Below, piece after piece: positions 3,931-5,622 of a stretch of 5,622 bases of DNA (the first letter of the stretch is position 1; every line of letters begins with the position of its first letter). Origin of the DNA: a bacterium (GTDB lineage Bacteria > UBP13 > UBA5359); assembly GCA_028699365.1 (NCBI GenBank), contig JAQVUQ010000199.1, positions 1 to 5,622 on the forward strand, written 5' to 3'. The notes under the pieces are model-generated. The model searched no databases. It saw only the letters and a program-made list of their open reading frames with translations, and was not told the origin of the DNA. The translations under genes were made by a program, and so were the position numbers.

Positions 3931-4197
3931 ATGATTTCAAAGGGACAATTTGATCAGTGGCAGATAAGAGTGAGCCCGGTTCCCAGCGGCAAGGTTGCAC
4001 TGATACGACGATGCATCATTGCTTTAGGACTACCGCGGATCAGAGAATGGCTAAAAGAAACACGTGTGCTTGAGGCTTGTCAGGGCCGGGGACACTGTCG
4101 GTTGCTATATGATGAGAGCAACGATCGGCTTCTGTTACAAAGTAGCTTGAACAATTTCGATAAAATGACCGAGGCGGAATTATCGTGCGCTCAATAG
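3931..4197 (+). CDS. Small hypothetical protein
   Basis: 88 aa, not recognised. The sequence is mixed and protein-like: a helix-rich centre (KVALIRRCIIALGLPRIREW) followed by CRLLYDESNDRLLLQSS. No signal peptide, membrane segment or known motif is visible. The ATG at 3931 has no ribosome binding site, and the frame is closed just upstream by a stop at 3907-3909, so either it depends on translation of the preceding 25-aa ORF or the gene has lost its start. It lies downstream of, and in the same direction as, the membrane-anchored protein gene. Confidence 0.45.
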   Translation: MISKGQFDQWQIRVSPVPSGKVALIRRCIIALGLPRIREWLKETRVLEACQGRGHCRLLYDESNDRLLLQSSLNNFDKMTEAELSCAQ

Positions 4198-4286
4198 GAT
4201 TCTGGGGTCAATGGAGCCTTTTATCACGTTATATCAAGAGTCATTGAGTGCAGGAATATCTTATCTGACGACAGGGACCGGCATAC

Positions 4287-4319
4287 CTTTCCATCCTGTC
4301 TATCCTGTGTAGTGGAAAG
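4287..4319. repeat. Inverted repeat with ATCCTGT doublet in the intergenic region
   Basis: CTTTCCA (4287-4293) and TGGAAAG (4313-4319) form a perfect 7-bp stem; the 19-base loop plus the adjoining base contains ATCCTGT twice. There is no T tract on either side, so it is not a typical terminator, although it lies between the convergent genes ending at 4197 and 4347. The rest of 4198-4346 holds nothing I can name. Confidence 0.4.
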
Positions 4320-4346
4320 ATATGAAGCCATAATCCACAGCTACTA

Positions 4347-4760
4347 TCATCTGTTTGTTTGGCTCTCGAGATATACTCGTTGTCCGTATAGTATGTATCC
4401 AATTCCTATCAATATCAGAATATACTCGCCGACAGTAACAGCAGGCGGAGGCGTAGTGGTGAAGAAAAACTTTGCTTGGTCGGCAGGAGCAGTAAGAAAA
4501 AGGAGCGTAGCGTCAATTAAAGCCAAAGCGGCGGCGAGCTTGTGTTTTTTAAGGAATAATGAAATCAGTCCGGCAAGCGGAAGCAATAACCCCACAGTTA
4601 TAAAGAACACCGCAAACACCGGAGTCCGTAATTCATTCATACGAGTCTCGACCCCCAATGGAGTCAACAGGAATCCCAGAATAAAGCCCAACCCAAACAA
4701 AAAAGCCAATACTCGCTCTGCTTTCCCCAAAGAGGTCTTTGTGTTAGACAATAAAGGCAT
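4347..4760 (-). CDS. Four-helix integral membrane protein, unknown function
   Basis: 137 aa. Four hydrophobic segments are visible at about residues 17-36 (VLAFLFGLGFILGFLLTPLG), 47-70 (PVFAVFFITVGLLLPLAGLI and on), 75-91 and 110-127 (GEYILILIGIGYILYGQRV). Loops are short, and positive residues at 71-74 and 128 help orient it. No catalytic motif is seen and I do not recognise the family. The start is ATG at 4760 with GAGGAG (4769-4774) eight bases upstream. The gene is divergent from the truncated copy at 4864 and has its own promoter at 4784-4814. Confidence 0.75.
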   Translation of the reverse strand: MPLLSNTKTSLGKAERVLAFLFGLGFILGFLLTPLGVETRMNELRTPVFAVFFITVGLLLPLAGLISLFLKKHKLAAALALIDATLLFLTAPADQAKFFFTTTPPPAVTVGEYILILIGIGYILYGQRVYLESQTNR

Positions 4761-4783
4761 TTCTTTTTCTCCTCTCTTGTCAC

Positions 4784-4814
4784 ATTATACCCTTGAATGG
4801 CCTGCCCCTCACAA
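4784..4814 (-). promoter_or_regulatory. Promoter of the four-helix membrane protein gene
   Basis: A perfect TATAAT (4784-4789 on minus) about 24 bases before the start codon. The nearest -35 candidate is TTGTGA (4809-4814) with a long 19-base spacer, so strength is uncertain. Confidence 0.5.
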
Positions 4815-4828
4815 TATGATCCACTGAC

Positions 4829-5019
4829 ATGGCCTAATCCCCGCCGGGATGCTAAAATAAAGTATGGAGAGAAAAGCTGTAATACAGATCTGGATAGCAA
4901 CGGCTTGCGCGCTGGCCCTGGGTGCCGGGGTTTTTCTGCGCATCAATACTCCATCGTCGGAAACCCGCATTATAAGGGCTGAATTAACAGGCATCACCCG
5001 GGCTGAGATTTATACTTAT
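4829..5019 (+). repeat. 191-bp duplicated block, copy 2
   Basis: Second copy of 3307-3497. Upstream of it lies the divergent membrane protein gene, just as the AbrB gene lies divergently upstream of copy 1, so each copy supplies the rightward side of a divergent promoter region. Confidence 0.9.
4850..4858 (+). promoter_or_regulatory. Extended -10 box suggesting a leaderless transcript (copy 2)
   Basis: TGCTAAAAT, identical to 3328-3336 and again five bases before the start codon. The element is unchanged while nearby bases differ between copies (for example TCGGAA against CCGGGA just before it), which hints that it is functional. Confidence 0.35.
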
Positions 5020-5025
5020 AACTGA
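4864..5025 (+). pseudogene. Truncated copy of the membrane-anchored protein gene
   Basis: A 53-aa frame that matches the first 52 residues of the protein at 3342 (MERKAVIQIWIATACALALG, then AGVFLRINTPSSETRIIRAE) and then stops at TGA 5023-5025. It keeps the membrane anchor and the short ITRAEIYTY stretch but lacks the whole cysteine-motif domain. Residue 20 is Gly where copy 1 has Cys; C15 is conserved. The anchor remains open and hydrophobic, so a small membrane peptide could still be made, but a partial duplication is the simpler reading. The stop lies 37 bases before the next gene. Confidence 0.7.
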
Positions 5026-5062
5026 TTATGCATGCCTGATCGCATCCGGCAGGAGGGGAAAG

Positions 5063-5509
5063 ATGAGAACCAAACTGATAGTGATGACGGTATCCATATT
5101 CTTCTTTATCGGCTTTGCGGATATGGGTTCGGAGACAGTCACTTGGTCATCCCTTAAAGGGGAGGAGAGCCCGGCAATTGCATCTGCAGAGGCGGCTGTT
5201 GCCGATGGTTTCTATCTGTGTACTGCCGATGTAACCGCGCCTGTAGTCGGAATACAGGACGGACAGGAGCTATATCTGGGGAAAAAGTGCGCACTGGAGA
5301 TAAAAAAAGCCGAACTAACCGCTCAGGATAATGCCAATACCCGATTCTATCTCTATCTGACGGTGCCGTATGAAGCAGACCTGGAGAATCCCTCCCATGT
5401 GCTGGTAGTAGGCGGAACAGTGTATCGGCAATCTTCATCAGGCTCTTCGCAGAATAAAAGCTCATCGCTGGGGTTTTATATCTCCGGCCAAGAACAGGCA
5501 AAGTGTTGA
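5063..5509 (+). CDS. Secreted hypothetical protein
   Basis: 148 aa with a clear signal peptide: MRTKLIVMTVSIFFFIGFAD, with likely cleavage near residues 19-23. AGGAGG (5051-5056) sits six bases before the ATG, the strongest ribosome binding site in the right half. The mature part (about 125 aa) has alternating strand-like stretches (DGFYLCTADVTAPVVGIQDG, TRFYLYLTVPYEA, HVLVVGGTVY), a Ser-rich linker at 124-136 and cysteines at 53, 76 and 148; C53-C76 could form a disulfide if exported. I do not recognise the family. It probably shares a transcript with the truncated copy just upstream. Confidence 0.75.
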   Translation: MRTKLIVMTVSIFFFIGFADMGSETVTWSSLKGEESPAIASAEAAVADGFYLCTADVTAPVVGIQDGQELYLGKKCALEIKKAELTAQDNANTRFYLYLTVPYEADLENPSHVLVVGGTVYRQSSSGSSQNKSSSLGFYISGQEQAKC

Positions 5510-5528
5510 GCGACGCGCTCCAATCGGC

Positions 5529-5622
5529 ATGAACGACGAATTAAAATCGTGGGTTTTTTGCCGTCCGGCGACACCCTCCGAGCTGGGCGACATCGATAAA
5601 TCATTACCTGTGACGCAATATT
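5529..5622 (+). CDS. Hypothetical protein, 5' part only
   Basis: An open frame from ATG at 5529 to the window edge reads MNDELKSWVFCRPATPSELG, then DIDKSLPVTQY. It looks like genuine protein sequence and starts 20 bases after the stop of the preceding gene on the same strand, as in an operon. No good ribosome binding site is present; a small hairpin (GAGCG/CGCTC, 5508-5520) occupies the gap. The visible 31 residues carry no motif I recognise. Confidence 0.45.
   Translation, partial: MNDELKSWVFCRPATPSELGDIDKSLPVTQY

Noticed and set aside
4312-4827. Plus-strand open frame of 171 aa
   Set aside because: Antisense to the four-helix membrane protein, whose hydrophobic segments, ribosome binding site and TATAAT box are convincing.
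5154-5501. Minus-strand open frame of 115 aa
   Set aside because: Antisense to the secreted protein, which has a signal peptide and AGGAGG; the minus product is Arg/Pro-rich without a motif.
5536-5557. Possible terminator ACGA...TCGT followed by GGGTTTTTT
   Set aside because: Only a four-base-pair stem, and it lies within the apparent coding frame that starts at 5529.
1-5622. CRISPR array, tRNA or rRNA
   Set aside because: No regularly spaced repeats and no tRNA or rRNA landmark sequences were seen on either strand.

Overview
The window is a bacterial accessory region of roughly balanced base composition. Several genes have AGGAGG-type ribosome binding sites, and TTG and GTG starts are used. 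It holds no rRNA, tRNA or CRISPR array. The organism cannot be named from this sequence. The mix of a CCP-type 'hydrolase-like' gene, an ISNCY-type transposase, a DUF433 gene and an AbrB gene would fit an anaerobic Firmicute or Chloroflexi-like bacterium, but that is only a guess.

Left end (1-770). A minus-strand gene of an uncharacterised family runs off the left edge (1-157). Behind it on the same strand are weak, probably degenerate reading frames (210-492), one of which looks like the start of a MNT-type nucleotidyltransferase. On the plus strand a strong promoter (671-699) leads into a very compact, self-terminating hairpin RNA (about 706-760).

Centre (771-2722). The hairpin RNA sits directly upstream of an Abi_2/AbiD/AbiF-type abortive infection gene. 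That gene is split by a complete insertion sequence of about 1.65 kb (829-2477). The abi reading frame runs from a TTG at 771 into the element and resumes, still in frame, at 2486. An 8-bp direct repeat flanks the element. The transposase lies on the minus strand, has intact DDE residues, and is preceded by a 19-aa leader ORF whose stop overlaps its start codon. The 3' part of the abi gene is also broken, so the toxin is dead twice over while the upstream RNA unit is intact.

Antitoxin cluster (2741-3225). Two complete minus-strand genes follow: a SpoVT/AbrB-type antitoxin, then a DUF433 antitoxin. Neither has a recognisable toxin partner here.

Right half (3300-5622). A membrane-anchored protein with a CxxxCxC motif (3342-3806) is followed by a small hypothetical gene (3931-4197). 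Next come a divergent four-helix membrane protein (4347-4760), a truncated second copy of the start of the anchored-protein gene (4864-5025), a secreted hypothetical protein (5063-5509), and the start of another frame running off the right edge (5529-5622). The promoter and membrane-anchor part of the anchored-protein gene is duplicated as a 191-bp block (3307-3497 and 4829-5019). Overall the region looks like a decaying defence/toxin-antitoxin island next to small envelope genes.
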